A stretch of 47,118 bases of DNA from an uncultured Burkholderiales bacterium (GCA_903864315.1 CAIPFK010000228.1:1-47118); one strand, 5' to 3'. Positions 12,295-23,698 are shown, counted from the first letter of the stretch. Made by a program: numbers and translations. The notes: generated from the sequence alone by a model not told the origin.

Positions 12295-12693
12295 GTGTCA
12301 AAACTAGTCAAAGAATCTGAAGTTCAAATGACCGCTATTCGTGCACAAGGCGCAGGAGGCCAACACGTCAACAAGGTCTCGAGTGCGATTCATTTGCGCT
12401 TTGATATCGAGTCTTCTGGCTTGGACGAGGACCACAAGGCAAGGCTCAAGGCCTTACCGGATCGGCGCATCAATGCTCAAGGGGTGATTGTTTTAAAATC
12501 TCAGGGCACAAGAAGCCAAGACATGAATCGAATGTTGGCACTCAATCGACTCCATGAGTTGGTAGAAAGTGTGCAAGATGAACCCTCTACTAGAAAACGC
12601 ACCAAACCCCCCAAAAGCGCAAAAGAAAAGCGCTTGAAAAATAAGAAAATGGTCTCCCAAAACAAAGAACAACGCACCAAGCCACTGGCCTAA
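12295..12693 (+). CDS. arfB: Alternative ribosome-rescue peptidyl-tRNA hydrolase ArfB (YaeJ)
   Basis: IRAQGAGGQHVNKVSSAIHLRFD (GGQ motif) and basic C-terminal tail KRTKPPKSAKEKRLKNKKMVSQNKEQRTKP. Confidence 0.93.
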   Translation: MSKLVKESEVQMTAIRAQGAGGQHVNKVSSAIHLRFDIESSGLDEDHKARLKALPDRRINAQGVIVLKSQGTRSQDMNRMLALNRLHELVESVQDEPSTRKRTKPPKSAKEKRLKNKKMVSQNKEQRTKPLA

Positions 12694-12859
12694 ATCAAGA
12701 TCCCGGTGAGGTGTTGTAAACTGCAAAGGCTTCGTGTTTCAAGCAAGGCCGGCAAGGACAAAAAGCCTGCCCCACAAAGCACCTTGGGTACCCATGATCG
12801 TGCCCGACCCAGAACAAGAAAAATTTCACATCTTCAACACAGACCCATAGGACAGCAAC

Positions 12860-14056
12860 ATGGCACGAGTTCCATTTCAGTGGCAAGACCCCTTTTTAAT
12901 GAACGATCAATTGACCGATCAAGAGCGAATGATCAAGGAGGCTGCGCATGACTATTCTCAAAACCGATTGCAACCCCGTGTGACGCAAGCATTCCGTCAC
13001 GAGAGCATGGATGCCACTATTTTCAGAGAAATGGGCGAGCTCGGGCTGCTCGGCCCCACCATTCCGACGCAATACGGGGGTGCAGGATTGAGCTACGTGG
13101 ACTACGGCTTGATTGCGCGTGAGGTTGAGCGCGTGGACTCAGGGTATCGCTCCATGATGAGTGTTCAATCTTCCTTGGTCATGGTGCCTATTCATGCGTT
13201 CGGTACCGAAGCCCAAAGAGAAAAATACTTGCCCAAATTGGCCACCGGTGAATGGATAGGATGCTTTGGGTTGACTGAACCCGATCATGGATCAGACCCA
13301 GCAAGCATGAGCTCACGAGCACAAGCCGTGCCTGGAGGCTTCAAACTCACGGGCAATAAAATTTGGATCACCAATAGCCCCATAGCAGACGTCTTTGTCG
13401 TGTGGGCCAAAGAGGTGAGTGCCAGTGGTCAGGTTGGACCCATTCGCGGTTTTATTTTAGAAAAAGGAATGGCCGGCTTGAGTGCGCCAGCCATTCACGG
13501 CAAGGTGGGACTCAAAACCTCCATCACCGGGGAAATCGTGATGAACGAGGTCTTTGTTCCTCAAGAAAACATGTTCCCAGAGGTGACCGGTTTAAAGGGG
13601 CCTTTCACCTGCTTGAACAGTGCTCGCTTTGGTATTGCCTGGGGCGCATTGGGTGCGGCTGAGTATTGTTGGCACACGGCCAGACAATACACGCTGGACC
13701 GCAAACAGTTTGGACGCCCCTTGGCGGCGAATCAACTCATTCAAAAGAAATTGGCCGATATGCAAACTGAAATCTCGCTGGGCTTGTTGGGATGTTTGCG
13801 CTTGGGTCGGATGAAAGATGAAGGTGTCGATTCGGTCGAGATCACCTCCATTTTGAAGCGCAACTCGTGTGGCAAGGCGCTCGATATTGCTCGCATGGCC
13901 CGCGACATGTTGGGTGGCAATGGCATCAGCGATGAGTTTGGTGTGGCCAGACACTTGGTGAACTTGGAAGTTGTCAATACCTACGAGGGCACCCACGATG
14001 TACATGCCTTGATTTTGGGGCGTGCGCAAACGGGTATTTCAGCCTTTGCCAACTGA
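12860..14056 (+). CDS. gcdH: Acyl-CoA dehydrogenase, glutaryl-CoA dehydrogenase type
   Basis: [58 protein letters not shown]. Confidence 0.9.
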   Translation: MARVPFQWQDPFLMNDQLTDQERMIKEAAHDYSQNRLQPRVTQAFRHESMDATIFREMGELGLLGPTIPTQYGGAGLSYVDYGLIAREVERVDSGYRSMMSVQSSLVMVPIHAFGTEAQREKYLPKLATGEWIGCFGLTEPDHGSDPASMSSRAQAVPGGFKLTGNKIWITNSPIADVFVVWAKEVSASGQVGPIRGFILEKGMAGLSAPAIHGKVGLKTSITGEIVMNEVFVPQENMFPEVTGLKGPFTCLNSARFGIAWGALGAAEYCWHTARQYTLDRKQFGRPLAANQLIQKKLADMQTEISLGLLGCLRLGRMKDEGVDSVEITSILKRNSCGKALDIARMARDMLGGNGISDEFGVARHLVNLEVVNTYEGTHDVHALILGRAQTGISAFAN

Positions 14057-14129
14057 TCAATTCCGACGAGTGATGCAAGGCAATAGGCCATCAACTCGAA
14101 GGTGTTGTTTGCTCTAAAGGAGACATATC

Positions 14130-15311
14130 ATGCGAGTGGTGGTGGGATTGAGTGGTGGTGTGGACTCGGCGGTGGCCGCCTGGATGCTGAAGTCCCAGGG
14201 CCATGATGTCCATGCCATTTTCATGAAAAACTGGGAAGACGATGACGACCAGGGTTACTGCTCGGCCAATGAGGATTTTGTGGACGCTGCTGCGGTGGCC
14301 GATGTCTTGGGCATTGAGTTGGAATTTGTGAATTTTGCGCAAAATTACAAGGACCGTGTTTTTGCTGAGTTTTTGAAAGAGTACCGGGCCGGGCGCACCC
14401 CCAATCCGGACGTGCTGTGCAATGCGGAGATCAAATTCAAAGCATTTTTGGACCATGCTTTGCGGCTTGGCGCAGAAAAAATCGCCACCGGCCACTATGC
14501 CCGTGTAAGGCAGGTGGAGGGCCGTTTTGAGCTATTGAAGGGGGTTGACCCGAGCAAGGATCAAAGTTATTTCTTGCACCGGTTGACGCAGGCGCAATTG
14601 TCCAAAACCTTGTTCCCCGTGGGAGAAATGCACAAAAATGAGCTCAGGAGCTTGGCCTTGAGTTTGGGTCTACCCAATGCGAAGAAAAAAGACTCCACTG
14701 GGATTTGTTTCATTGGTGAGAGGCCCTTTCGCGCCTTTTTAAACCAATACATTGCGCACCAGCCAGGACCGATCAAAGACCTGGAGGGTCGTGTTTTGGG
14801 CCAACACGTGGGCTTGAGTTTTTATACGTTGGGACAGCGTCAAGGGCTTGGAATTGGTGGTATTCAAAAGCCCAGGGGAGCTCCCAACAAGACCTCCAAC
14901 CATCGAGGGGATGAATCACAAGAAGGCCACCACGAACCTTGGTTTGTGGCGGGCAAAGACTTGGTGCGCAATACCTTGGTGGCGGTGCAGGGGCATGACC
15001 ACCCGGCCTTGCTCAGTCGTCAATTGGTGGCCAAGGATCTGAGTTGGGTGAGTGGCGAGCGTCCCGACTTCATGCGGTTGAGCGAACACAAGGCTCTCAC
15101 GGCCAAGACGCGCTACCGACAACAAGACGCCAATTGTTTCGCCAACGAAGAGACAACCAGCACGGCGTTGGACACCTTGAGTTTGTCGTTCGAGTGCGAT
15201 CAGTGGGCGGTGACGCCTGGGCAGTCGGTTGTTTTGTATCACAACGAGGTGTGCTTGGGCGGCGGGGTCATTTGGCATCAGGACGCCCAAGCGACATTCT
15301 CCTCCCGTTAG
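14130..15311 (+). CDS. mnmA: tRNA 2-thiouridine(34) synthase MnmA
   Basis: [62 protein letters not shown]. Confidence 0.97.
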   Translation: MRVVVGLSGGVDSAVAAWMLKSQGHDVHAIFMKNWEDDDDQGYCSANEDFVDAAAVADVLGIELEFVNFAQNYKDRVFAEFLKEYRAGRTPNPDVLCNAEIKFKAFLDHALRLGAEKIATGHYARVRQVEGRFELLKGVDPSKDQSYFLHRLTQAQLSKTLFPVGEMHKNELRSLALSLGLPNAKKKDSTGICFIGERPFRAFLNQYIAHQPGPIKDLEGRVLGQHVGLSFYTLGQRQGLGIGGIQKPRGAPNKTSNHRGDESQEGHHEPWFVAGKDLVRNTLVAVQGHDHPALLSRQLVAKDLSWVSGERPDFMRLSEHKALTAKTRYRQQDANCFANEETTSTALDTLSLSFECDQWAVTPGQSVVLYHNEVCLGGGVIWHQDAQATFSSR

Positions 15312-16282
15312 AAACGGCTCATGGCTTCCATTGCGGAGCGTTTCATGGCGTCTCTGAGCCAAGTGTGCGCGTTGTTCGAGCGCCCTTGAGTGAACCACAA
15401 CAAATCAATGTGCACGGGCGGCACGGTCAGGGGCAGTGCCTGAATGCTCAGCTGCTCCTCCAAGCCCGCCACCCGAACAAAGTGTTTGGGCAGCACGGTG
15501 ATGAGGTTGGAGTTGAGCACGGCGCGTCCAGCCGTGGAGAACTGGTTCACCGTCACCACCACTCGTCGCTCTCTGCCCAAAGAGGCCAAGGCTTGGTCGA
15601 CAAACCCAAAAGGCCTTCCAGAAAAACTCACCAACATGTGCCGTGCAGCACAAAAGTCGTCCAAGGTCATTGGCCTTTGACTCAAGGGGTGGAGTCGGCG
15701 CATGACGCAGACGTACTCTCCTTCAAACAAACGTTCGTGCTCAAAGCCCAAGGATTCGCCGGCTTGGGCTTGGGCGGTGAGGTCGGCCATGACAGCGGGG
15801 AAATAGCCCACGGCCATATCGGCTTGTTCTTCAAGGAGCAATGTTCTGGGGTCGCGGGTGGTGAGGGGGATGACCCTTAAATTGGCGTGAGGTGCTTCGA
15901 GCTCGAGAATTTTGGACAACCCAGGGATCAACTCCGCGGCGGTGGCATCGGCCATCGCCACAATGAACGCTTGGGTCGTGTGCGTGGGATCAAAGTCCTC
16001 CGGGTTGAGCGCAATCTCGAGTTGCTTGAGAGCCGCCCGCACTTGGGGCCAGAGTTCTTTGGCGCGCGAAGTCGGCTCAAGACCTTGTCCCGACCGTTTG
16101 AGCAAAGGGTCGTTCAAGTGTTCTCTCAAGCGGCGCAATGCATTGCTCACCGCAGGTTGTGTCAGCGACAGTGTTTTGGCGGCACGCGTGAGGCTTTTCT
16201 CCGACATGATGGCGTCAAACACGCGCAAGAGGTTCAAGTCCAGATTGCGAAAATTGATTGGCGTTGGCATAGGATGCATCAT
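15308..16282 (-). CDS. LysR-family transcriptional regulator
   Basis: [48 protein letters not shown]. Confidence 0.94.
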   Translation of the reverse strand: MMHPMPTPINFRNLDLNLLRVFDAIMSEKSLTRAAKTLSLTQPAVSNALRRLREHLNDPLLKRSGQGLEPTSRAKELWPQVRAALKQLEIALNPEDFDPTHTTQAFIVAMADATAAELIPGLSKILELEAPHANLRVIPLTTRDPRTLLLEEQADMAVGYFPAVMADLTAQAQAGESLGFEHERLFEGEYVCVMRRLHPLSQRPMTLDDFCAARHMLVSFSGRPFGFVDQALASLGRERRVVVTVNQFSTAGRAVLNSNLITVLPKHFVRVAGLEEQLSIQALPLTVPPVHIDLLWFTQGRSNNAHTWLRDAMKRSAMEAMSRF

Positions 16283-16394
16283 TCATGATGTGAATGAGTC
16301 ATATTAACAAAATAAATTTGAACAATACAAGTAAAAACCCTATGATTGCTTCATGCAGTGATTTTGTTGCAAATAATGTTGAAAGGAACACAGC

Positions 16395-16814
16395 ATGATC
16401 AGCTTTATGAACCCCCATTTTTCTCAAACACACCCAGGTGTGGGTCGCTTGGAGCGTGTCATTCAAGCCGCACAAGCCACACTGGCGTTCATCGACAGTG
16501 CCAAAGGATTGGCCACCTTGTTGTTGGCGGCCATTGTCGCCACCATGATGGTCGTGGCCAATGAGATCATTGAAACATGGACCGATGGCCATTTGCTCAT
16601 GGCTTGGATCGCTCTTTGGGCGCTTGCGTTTTCGATGTTGGCAATTTTTTCCCAACCCATCAAAGCCTTGGTTGATGATGTTTCTCGCCAATGGGCCCAT
16701 TGGAGGGAGATGCGCCAGTCAAGAGCTCAAGACGCGCGCATGTGGGAAGTGGCCCATCACGACCCGCGACTCATGTCTGAAATTCGTTGCGCCATGCAGC
16801 GCTCAGAACAGTAA
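16395..16814 (+). CDS. Small membrane protein of unknown function (139 aa)
   Basis: Two hydrophobic segments (GLATLLLAAIVATMMVVANEII; MAWIALWALAFSMLAIFSQ) and charged C-terminus; upstream AAAGGAAC; terminator downstream. Confidence 0.7.
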   Translation: MISFMNPHFSQTHPGVGRLERVIQAAQATLAFIDSAKGLATLLLAAIVATMMVVANEIIETWTDGHLLMAWIALWALAFSMLAIFSQPIKALVDDVSRQWAHWREMRQSRAQDARMWEVAHHDPRLMSEIRCAMQRSEQ

Positions 16815-16861
16815 ATCCATTCGTTGAGATTTAAACTTCCGGTCGTCTAAAGCGGTCGGTT

Positions 16862-16901
16862 AAAAAAACCCCCAGTGCGTTGATGCATTTGGGGGTTTTT
16901 T
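16862..16901. terminator. Bidirectional Rho-independent terminator between convergent genes
   Basis: AAAAAAACCCCCAGTGCgttgatGCATTTGGGGGTTTTTT. Confidence 0.88.
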
Positions 16902-16928
16902 ATTGACGCCTTGGCGTCGTGATGGTGA

Positions 16929-18782
16929 TTAAGCCAACGCCAAACGCTTTTCCAGTTCCACTTGAGCTTGTTTGAGCTCAATGGGGAGGTGATAGGACAA
17001 TTGATTGAAGAGCTCTTTGTGCAGTTCGATTTCGGCACCCCACGCTTGTTTGTCGATGTGAGTGACAGAATTGAATTGTTGCTCTGTAAAGGCGAGTCCT
17101 GACCAATTCATTTCTTTGTAGGCGGGGCTCAGACCAAAGAGGTGCTCTTGACCGCTGACTTGGTTTTCAATGCGGTCAATCATCCATTTGAGCACGCGCA
17201 TGTTTTCGCCATAACCAGGCCAGACGAATTTGCCATCGGCGCCTTTTTGGAACCAGTTCGTGGTGAAGATTTTGGGCAAAGTGGCACCCGTTTTGGAGAG
17301 CTTTTCACCCAGAGTGAGCCAATGCTGGAAATAGTCACTCATGTTGTAACCGGTGAACGGCAGCATCGCAAAGGGGTCGCGCCGCACGACGCCTTGGGCG
17401 CCAGTGGCTGCGGCCGTCGTTTCAGACCCCATGGTAGCGGCCATGTAGACGCCTTCCACCCAGTTGCGAGCTTCTGTGACCAACGGCACGGTGCTGGAGC
17501 GTCGTCCACCAAAAATAAAGGCATCGATGGCCACACCTTTGGGGTCGTCCCAAGCCGGGTCTATGGCTGGGTTGTTGGTGGCGGCCACGGTAAATCTTGC
17601 GTTGGGGTGCGCTGCTTTCGCACCTGTTTCTTTGGACAATTGAGGGGTCCAATCGTGCCCTTGCCAATCAATGCAGTGCGCAGGAGCATCTCCCATGCCT
17701 TCCCACCACACGTCGCCATCGTCGGTCAACGCGACGTTGGTAAAAATCACGTCGTTGTGCAAACTGGCCATGCAGTTGGGGTTGGTGAGGGTGTTGGTGC
17801 CAGGAGCCACACCAAAATAACCGGCTTCTGGGTTGATGGCGTAGAGCCGCCCGTCTTTCCCCGGTTTGATCCAAGCGATATCGTCGCCGATGGTGGTCAC
17901 CTTCCAGCCATTGAAGCCTTCTGGAGGAATCAACATGGCGAAATTGGTTTTGCCGCAGGCACTGGGGAAGGCCGCGGCAACGTGGAATTTTTTGCCATTG
18001 GGTTGGGTGACGCCAAGGATCAACATGTGTTCTGCCAACCAGCCCTCATCGCGGCCCATGTTGGACGCAATGCGAAGCGCAAAACACTTTTTACCCAGCA
18101 ACGCATTGCCTCCGTAGCCGGAGCCATACGACCAAATTTCACGCGTTTCTGGGTAATGAACTATGTATTTGGTGGCATTGCAAGGCCAAGTCACGTCTTT
18201 TTGACCGGCTTTCAAGGGTGCACCAACGGTATGAATGCACGGCACAAACGCACCCGTGCTGCCCAAAACATCATAGACTGCGCGGCCCATGCGTGTCATC
18301 AAACGCATGTTGACCGCCACATAGGCGCTGTCAGACAGCTCCACACCAATGTGAGCGATGGGACTGCCCAATGGCCCCATGGAGTAGGGCACGACGTACA
18401 TCGTGCGCCCAGCCATGCAGCCGTCGAATAAAGGCCGCAAGGTGTTTCGCATTTCTTGGGGGGCACACCAGTTGTTGGTGGGGCCAGCATCTTCTTGACG
18501 CTCAGAGCAGATGTAGGTGCGGTCTTCCACGCGGGCCACGTCACTGGGGTCTGAACAAGCGAGATATGAATTTTTGCGTTTGGCAGGATTGAGCCGTTTG
18601 AAGGTGCCAGCTTGAACCAATTGATCACAAAGTCGATCGTATTCTTCTGCGCTTCCATCGCACCACACCACTTGCGTGGGTTTGCAAAGCGCCGCCATTT
18701 CGCTCACCCAAGCAATCAGCTTGGGGTGTTTGACAAAGCTGGGTGCATTGACATCTAAGCCATGAGGTGTGGGTGCATTCAT
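16929..18782 (-). CDS. pckG: Phosphoenolpyruvate carboxykinase (GTP)
   Basis: 617 aa; [53 protein letters not shown]. Confidence 0.97.
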   Translation of the reverse strand: MNAPTPHGLDVNAPSFVKHPKLIAWVSEMAALCKPTQVVWCDGSAEEYDRLCDQLVQAGTFKRLNPAKRKNSYLACSDPSDVARVEDRTYICSERQEDAGPTNNWCAPQEMRNTLRPLFDGCMAGRTMYVVPYSMGPLGSPIAHIGVELSDSAYVAVNMRLMTRMGRAVYDVLGSTGAFVPCIHTVGAPLKAGQKDVTWPCNATKYIVHYPETREIWSYGSGYGGNALLGKKCFALRIASNMGRDEGWLAEHMLILGVTQPNGKKFHVAAAFPSACGKTNFAMLIPPEGFNGWKVTTIGDDIAWIKPGKDGRLYAINPEAGYFGVAPGTNTLTNPNCMASLHNDVIFTNVALTDDGDVWWEGMGDAPAHCIDWQGHDWTPQLSKETGAKAAHPNARFTVAATNNPAIDPAWDDPKGVAIDAFIFGGRRSSTVPLVTEARNWVEGVYMAATMGSETTAAATGAQGVVRRDPFAMLPFTGYNMSDYFQHWLTLGEKLSKTGATLPKIFTTNWFQKGADGKFVWPGYGENMRVLKWMIDRIENQVSGQEHLFGLSPAYKEMNWSGLAFTEQQFNSVTHIDKQAWGAEIELHKELFNQLSYHLPIELKQAQVELEKRLALA

Positions 18783-19139
18783 GAGGGGACTCCTAGTCTA
18801 ATTGATTAAGGACACCAGCGAGAGGCGGCGCGAGAGACACTGAGCATCACCGCAGATGGACGCTCGACTCGCTGTTGTCCTTAATGAACAAGAAACATTC
18901 AATGCGTTGAAGGGGCAAACTCCTGGGTTTGAGTCTGCGACTTGGGCTCGAGTTGAGAAAGGCCCAAGACAGACGTGACATCAAATCATCACAAAAGAGT
19001 AGAAATCAAACTCTAGTGTCTAACGACAAGTTTCACAAGAGGGAAATCGAGAGACACTTGATGAGAGGGGAGGTGTTCACCGTTGAACACACGCCGTGTC
19101 CGCACAGCAAGAGCGGCGACACGAGCCCCGATCGAACTC
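18783..19139 (-). promoter_or_regulatory. Stem-loop-dense leader / intergenic region upstream of pckG (candidate structured RNA)
   Basis: Inverted repeats: 18805-18822/18868-18885 (18 bp, 1 mismatch); 18933-18937+18941-18947 / 18962-18968+18970-18974; 19015-19021/19052-19058; gtgttcaccgttgaacac; cgtgtccgc...gcggcgacacg. Confidence 0.5.
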
Positions 19140-19277
19140 TTAGGCCATGAAAACAGCGATAAAAGCCAGCAAGAAAATTAAAATGGCGCCACCGACGGGC
19201 AAAATAATCGGCATCATGGGAACGATACTATCGACCACATCAACTGGGGTGCCCTGATCAGCAGGTGTATTAGACAT
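19140..19277 (-). CDS. 45-aa putative single-pass membrane protein
   Basis: Read by hand (below the ORF-track length cut-off): MSNTPADQGTPVDVVDSIVPMMPIILPVGGAILIFLLAFIAVFMA*; preceded by AGGATATCAATTC. Confidence 0.65.
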   Translation of the reverse strand: MSNTPADQGTPVDVVDSIVPMMPIILPVGGAILIFLLAFIAVFMA

Positions 19278-19445
19278 GAATTGATATCCTTAAATGGGTG
19301 GTAAATTATATCGTTTTTGCGCTGTCATGGCATGGGTCTAGGCGCTCAATGAAGGCAAGAGCTCAATAGAAGCCTGCAAAAAGAGGTCTTTGGTATTATT
19401 TTTTAGTCCAAAAATGAGTCGACTGGGTTGTAAAGACCCTGATCT

Positions 19446-20588
19446 TTGAAAAACGCCTGGATTTACAATGCCTCAACACTCTCGGTGTCTTTGCTCTTTG
19501 CGAGTTTGGGCGCCAAACGCAACAGGGACCACCGTTTGATTTCAACTCTTTCCCCCACTTTGAGCCCAGACTCCTACACCCGAGGCGGTGAGCTCGTTGA
19601 TGTGCTGGCCCATCGCATTGTGCTCATGGATGGTGCAATGGGCACCCAAATCCAATTGTTAAAGTTAAGTGAAGCGCTCTACCGGGGAGAGCGCTTCAAG
19701 GATCTCCAACAAAGTGTTCAAGGCAACAATGAGTTGCTGAACTTGACGTGTCCTCATTTGATTGAAGACATTCATGAGCGGTTTTTTGAAAGTGGTGTGG
19801 ACATCATCGAGACCAACACCTTTGGTGCCACTCGCATTGCTCAGCAAGACTATGGCTTGGCCGATTTGGCCTATGAGATGAATACGGCGGGTGCCCAATT
19901 GGCCTGCAAACTCAGGGACCGTTTGAGCACACCAGCGCATCAACGGTTTGTGTTTGGTGCCTTGGGCCCGACACCCAAGACCGCCAGCATCAGCCCCGAC
20001 GTGGCCGATCCGGGTGCTAGAAATGTGGATTATGAAACCTTGCGCCAGTCCTATTTTGAGCAAGTCCGTGCCTTGGTTGAAGGAGGAGTGGATGGTTTGA
20101 TTTTGGAGACGATCTTTGACACCCTCAACGCCAAAGCGGCCTTGTTTGCCATTGAAGAGTATTTTGAGCAAACCGAGCAACGACTCCCCTTGATCATCAG
20201 TGGCACGGTGACGGATGCATCGGGACGGATTTTGTCGGGCCAAACGGTGAGTGCCTTTTGGTTGAGCGTGAGTCACGCCAAGCCCTTGGCCGTGGGTCTG
20301 AATTGTGCGCTCGGAGCGGCGCTGATGCGGCCCTATTTGCAGGAGTTGTCACACGCAGCGCCCGACACTTATATCTGTTGTTACCCCAATGCGGGATTGC
20401 CCAACCCCATGAGTGAGACGGGTTTTGATGAGACGCCTGAAGTCACGAGTGCGTTGTTGCACGAGTTTGCCCAGCAAGGTCTGGTCAATATTGTGGGGGG
20501 GTGTTGTGGCACGACCCCTCAGCATTTGTTTGAAATTGCCAAGGCCATGGGTGGCCAAACCCCGAGAGCGTTGTTTCGCAAGGACTGA
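19446..20588 (+). CDS. metH: Homocysteine S-methyltransferase domain of split cobalamin-dependent methionine synthase; true start may be downstream of 19446
   Basis: [45 protein letters not shown] (Zn-binding GGCCGT). Confidence 0.92.
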   Translation: MKNAWIYNASTLSVSLLFASLGAKRNRDHRLISTLSPTLSPDSYTRGGELVDVLAHRIVLMDGAMGTQIQLLKLSEALYRGERFKDLQQSVQGNNELLNLTCPHLIEDIHERFFESGVDIIETNTFGATRIAQQDYGLADLAYEMNTAGAQLACKLRDRLSTPAHQRFVFGALGPTPKTASISPDVADPGARNVDYETLRQSYFEQVRALVEGGVDGLILETIFDTLNAKAALFAIEEYFEQTEQRLPLIISGTVTDASGRILSGQTVSAFWLSVSHAKPLAVGLNCALGAALMRPYLQELSHAAPDTYICCYPNAGLPNPMSETGFDETPEVTSALLHEFAQQGLVNIVGGCCGTTPQHLFEIAKAMGGQTPRALFRKD

Positions 20589-20650
20589 TGTCTTTGCCGC
20601 TGGCGTGACTCTCATTCCTGAGTTGCCATTTTTGATTTAAAATCTCTGCA

Positions 20651-20727
20651 CCTCCAAGGAGCGTTGCAGCCCAGTTCAAGGAACAGGGTCAGGCTTGGGG
20701 TGAATTTCTTCTCAACTGCGCTCACCT
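20651..20727 (+). promoter_or_regulatory. SAH (S-adenosylhomocysteine) riboswitch-like element
   Basis: ccTCCAAGGAGCGTTGCAGCCC...GGGTCAGGCTTGGGG...CAACTGCGCTCACC follows the remembered SAH riboswitch pattern (GAGGAGCGcUGCaac ... cCAGGCUCGg ... aaCGGCGCUCACC); CUCACC is complementary to GGUGAG just before the ATG. Confidence 0.85.
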
Positions 20728-20751
20728 GACACTAAAAAACGGGTGAGTAGC

Positions 20752-23562
20752 ATGACTCCGACAGACCCCTCAAGTCTCCATGGGCACTTGAAGCACGCGA
20801 ACGTGCCTGCGTTCGATCAATTCCAATACCAACCTCGAGCCACGTCTATGCCAACAGACGGCGTGCTTCGACTCGCGGGACTCGAACCCCTAGAAATATC
20901 CAATGACAGTTTGTTTGTCAATGTGGGCGAGCGCACCAATGTGACGGGCTCCAAGGCGTTTGCCAAAATGATTTTGAATGGCGACTACGAAAAGGCCTTG
21001 GCTGTGGCACGCCAACAAGTCGAAAACGGCGCACAAATCATCGACGTCAATATGGACGAGGCGATGCTCGATAGCCAAGAGGCCATGACGCGGTTTTTGC
21101 ATCTCATGGCCTCTGAACCTGACATTGCTCGCGTGCCCTTCATGATCGATAGCTCCAAGTGGAGTGTGATTGAAGCGGGATTGCGCTGCGTTCAAGGTCG
21201 CCCCATCGTCAACTCCATCTCCATGAAGGAGGGACTGCAGGAGTTTGTGCGACAAGCCCGACTCATCAAGCGCTATGGTGCAGCCGTGGTGGTGATGGCC
21301 TTTGACGAGAAAGGCCAGGCCGATACCTATCTAAGAAAAATAGAAATTTGCGCCAAAGCCTACGACATTTTGGTCCATGAAGTTGGCATGCAAGCGAGTG
21401 ACATCATTTTTGATCCCAATATCTTTGCCATTGCCACAGGCATTGAAGAGCACAACAATTACGCCGTGGATTTTATCGAGGCCACGCGTTGGATCAAAGC
21501 CAATTTACCCGGCGCCAAGGTCTCGGGTGGTGTCTCCAATGTGTCATTCAGTTTTCGTGGCAACGAGCCCGTGAGAGAGGCCATACACACCGTGTTTTTG
21601 TACCACGCGATCAAAGCGGGCATGGACATGGGCATTGTCAACGCCGGCATGATTGGCGTGTACGACGACTTGGAGCCCGAGCTCAAAGAGCGGGTGGAAG
21701 ATGTGGTGCTCAATCGTCGCGAAGATGCGACGCAGCGCCTGATTGACGTGGCAGAGTCGGTCAAAGGCCAAGTCAATGACACTGGCGTCTTGAACGCGTG
21801 GCGCGGCACACAGGATCATCCAAGGACGGTTCAAGAGCGCTTGACGCATGCCTTGGTCCACGGCTTGAACGAATTCATCGTGGAAGATACCCAAGAGGCC
21901 TATGAGGCCTATAAGGCAGCGGGCCAACGGGCCTTGACCGTGATTGAGGGTCCCTTGATGGAAGGCATGGGCGTGGTGGGGGATTTGTTTGGTCAAGGCA
22001 AGATGTTTTTGCCACAAGTGGTCAAGAGTGCGCGGGTGATGAAACAAGCGGTGGCGCAACTCATTCCCTACATCGAAGAGGAAAAACGCCTCCAAGAGGC
22101 CGCCGGCGAGGTCACGCGCAGCAAGGGTCGCATCATCATGGCGACCGTCAAAGGTGACGTCCACGACATTGGTAAAAACATCGTCACGGTGGTTTTGCAA
22201 TGCAACAACTTCGAAGTCTTCAACATGGGCGTGATGGTGCCTTGGCAAGATATCTTGGCTCGCGCCAAGGCAGAAGAGGCCGATGCAATTGGTTTGTCTG
22301 GGCTCATCACGCCAAGCCTGGAGGAGATGCAAACAGTGGCCAAGGAGATGCAAAGAGATGCGTATTTTTCATCCCGAAAAATCCCCCTCTTGATCGGTGG
22401 GGCCACGACGTCTCGGGTTCACACGGCGGTCAAAATATCACCCCATTACGATGCACCGGTGGTGTATGTCCCCGATGCGTCCAGGAGTGTGGGCGTGCTC
22501 CAGGGACTGTTGTCAGACTCGCGGCAAGAGTACATCAAGGCGGTGGAGGTCGACTATGCCCAAGTCCGGCGCCAGCACGAACAAAAGAAACGACCTGTTT
22601 TGCTGGGCTTGGAGCAAGCCCGAGCGAATGCACTGCAACTCGACTGGTCAACATTCCAGCCCAAAGCCCCGAAGTTCATGGGTTGGCGCGTGTTAAAAAA
22701 CCAAGATCTTGCGGCCTTGGTTCCTTACATCGATTGGGGCCCGTTCTTTCAAACCTGGGATTTGTCTGGCCCGTATCCGAAAATATTGACCGACGAGGTG
22801 GTTGGAGACGCCGCCTGCAAACTGCTCCACGATGGTCAAGCGATGCTCGAGCGCTTGGTGGCCGCCAAGTGGCTGGCCGCTCATGCGGTGGTGGCTTTTT
22901 ATCCTGCCAATTCATGCGGCGATGATATTGTTGTGTGGCGAGATGAGACACGCGCTCAAGAACTCTTTGTTTGGCGAGGCCTCAGACAACAATCGGCCAA
23001 AGCCCCGGGGCGTCCCAATCGGTGTTTGTCAGACTTTGTGGCGCCCATGGGCGTGAAGGACTATGTGGGCCTTTTTGCGTTGAGCACGGGAGAAGGCGTG
23101 CAACGAAAAGAGGATGGTTTTATGGCCCAACAAGACGACTACAGTGCCATCATGCTCAAGGCCTTGGCCGATCGATTGGCCGAGGCGTTTGCAGAATATT
23201 TGCATGAACGCGTCAGAAAAGACTGGTGGGGTTATGCACCCGAGGAGGATTTGGGGCTCAATGCGTTGCTCAAAGAAGAGTACCAAGGCATACGACCAGC
23301 CCCGGGTTACCCCGCCTGCCCTGACCATGCCATCAAGGCGTCTTTGTTTGAGACCTTGCCCTTGAGTGATATTGGCATGGAGCTCACGTCGAGTTTGGCC
23401 ATGAGCCCAGCGTCGAGCATTTGTGGCTTTTATTTGGCTCACCCACAAGCCAAGTACTTCAACGTGGGGACCATCGGCATGGATCAAATTGACGACTTGG
23501 CCCAGCGTCAAGGCGTGACCCGCGATGAGTCCGCGCGTTTTTTGGGCCCCAATTTGGCGTAA
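20752..23562 (+). CDS. metH: Methionine synthase, folate / cobalamin-binding / activation domains (second half of split MetH)
   Basis: [46 protein letters not shown] (cobalamin His), GYPACPDH activation domain; GGGTGAG-N4-ATG favours 20752 over the GTG at 20743. Confidence 0.95.
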   Translation: MTPTDPSSLHGHLKHANVPAFDQFQYQPRATSMPTDGVLRLAGLEPLEISNDSLFVNVGERTNVTGSKAFAKMILNGDYEKALAVARQQVENGAQIIDVNMDEAMLDSQEAMTRFLHLMASEPDIARVPFMIDSSKWSVIEAGLRCVQGRPIVNSISMKEGLQEFVRQARLIKRYGAAVVVMAFDEKGQADTYLRKIEICAKAYDILVHEVGMQASDIIFDPNIFAIATGIEEHNNYAVDFIEATRWIKANLPGAKVSGGVSNVSFSFRGNEPVREAIHTVFLYHAIKAGMDMGIVNAGMIGVYDDLEPELKERVEDVVLNRREDATQRLIDVAESVKGQVNDTGVLNAWRGTQDHPRTVQERLTHALVHGLNEFIVEDTQEAYEAYKAAGQRALTVIEGPLMEGMGVVGDLFGQGKMFLPQVVKSARVMKQAVAQLIPYIEEEKRLQEAAGEVTRSKGRIIMATVKGDVHDIGKNIVTVVLQCNNFEVFNMGVMVPWQDILARAKAEEADAIGLSGLITPSLEEMQTVAKEMQRDAYFSSRKIPLLIGGATTSRVHTAVKISPHYDAPVVYVPDASRSVGVLQGLLSDSRQEYIKAVEVDYAQVRRQHEQKKRPVLLGLEQARANALQLDWSTFQPKAPKFMGWRVLKNQDLAALVPYIDWGPFFQTWDLSGPYPKILTDEVVGDAACKLLHDGQAMLERLVAAKWLAAHAVVAFYPANSCGDDIVVWRDETRAQELFVWRGLRQQSAKAPGRPNRCLSDFVAPMGVKDYVGLFALSTGEGVQRKEDGFMAQQDDYSAIMLKALADRLAEAFAEYLHERVRKDWWGYAPEEDLGLNALLKEEYQGIRPAPGYPACPDHAIKASLFETLPLSDIGMELTSSLAMSPASSICGFYLAHPQAKYFNVGTIGMDQIDDLAQRQGVTRDESARFLGPNLA

Positions 23563-23651
23563 GCTGCTCACGAGTAGGCCGACGGTTTGACCCAAAAGAC
23601 GCCCCAGGCCTCAAAAGTTCAAAGTCCAGAGGGCGCTGAGAAGCAATTTTT

Positions 23652-23668
23652 TGCACAAGTTTGGTGCA
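23652..23668. promoter_or_regulatory. NtrC-binding-site-like palindrome 1
   Basis: TGCACAAGTTTGGTGCA; compare TGCAC-N7-GTGCA. Confidence 0.7.
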
Positions 23669-23698
23669 CTTATGTGGGGTCATGGGATGCTTAATTCT

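Noticed and set aside
15308-15311. Convergent overlap of mnmA and LysR stop codons (TTAG)
   Set aside because: Real, but ordinary for compact genomes.
17142-18431. 429-aa + strand ORF opposite pckG
   Set aside because: Antisense shadow of a well-conserved gene; no recognisable domain or ribosome-binding site. The same applies to other long antisense ORFs (2097-2879, 15044-15880, 21544-22353, 29841-30629, 36863-37864, 39846-40640, 46246-46800).
18805-18885. MITE or transposon with 18-bp terminal inverted repeats
   Set aside because: No target-site duplication at the flanks (attg / gaac) and no second copy noticed in the window; an RNA stem before pckG fits better.
18783-19139. tmRNA, 6S RNA, RNase P RNA or tRNA in the pckG upstream gap
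   Set aside because: No tmRNA tag or tRNA-like ends, no GAGGAAAGTCC-type RNase P core, no 6S-like single long bubble hairpin, no cloverleaf; reported only as an unassigned structured leader.
19446-23562. metH disrupted by a frameshift
   Set aside because: The two ORFs are separated by ~160 nt containing a riboswitch-like element and a new SD/ATG, and the split falls at a domain boundary; this is a genuine two-gene arrangement.
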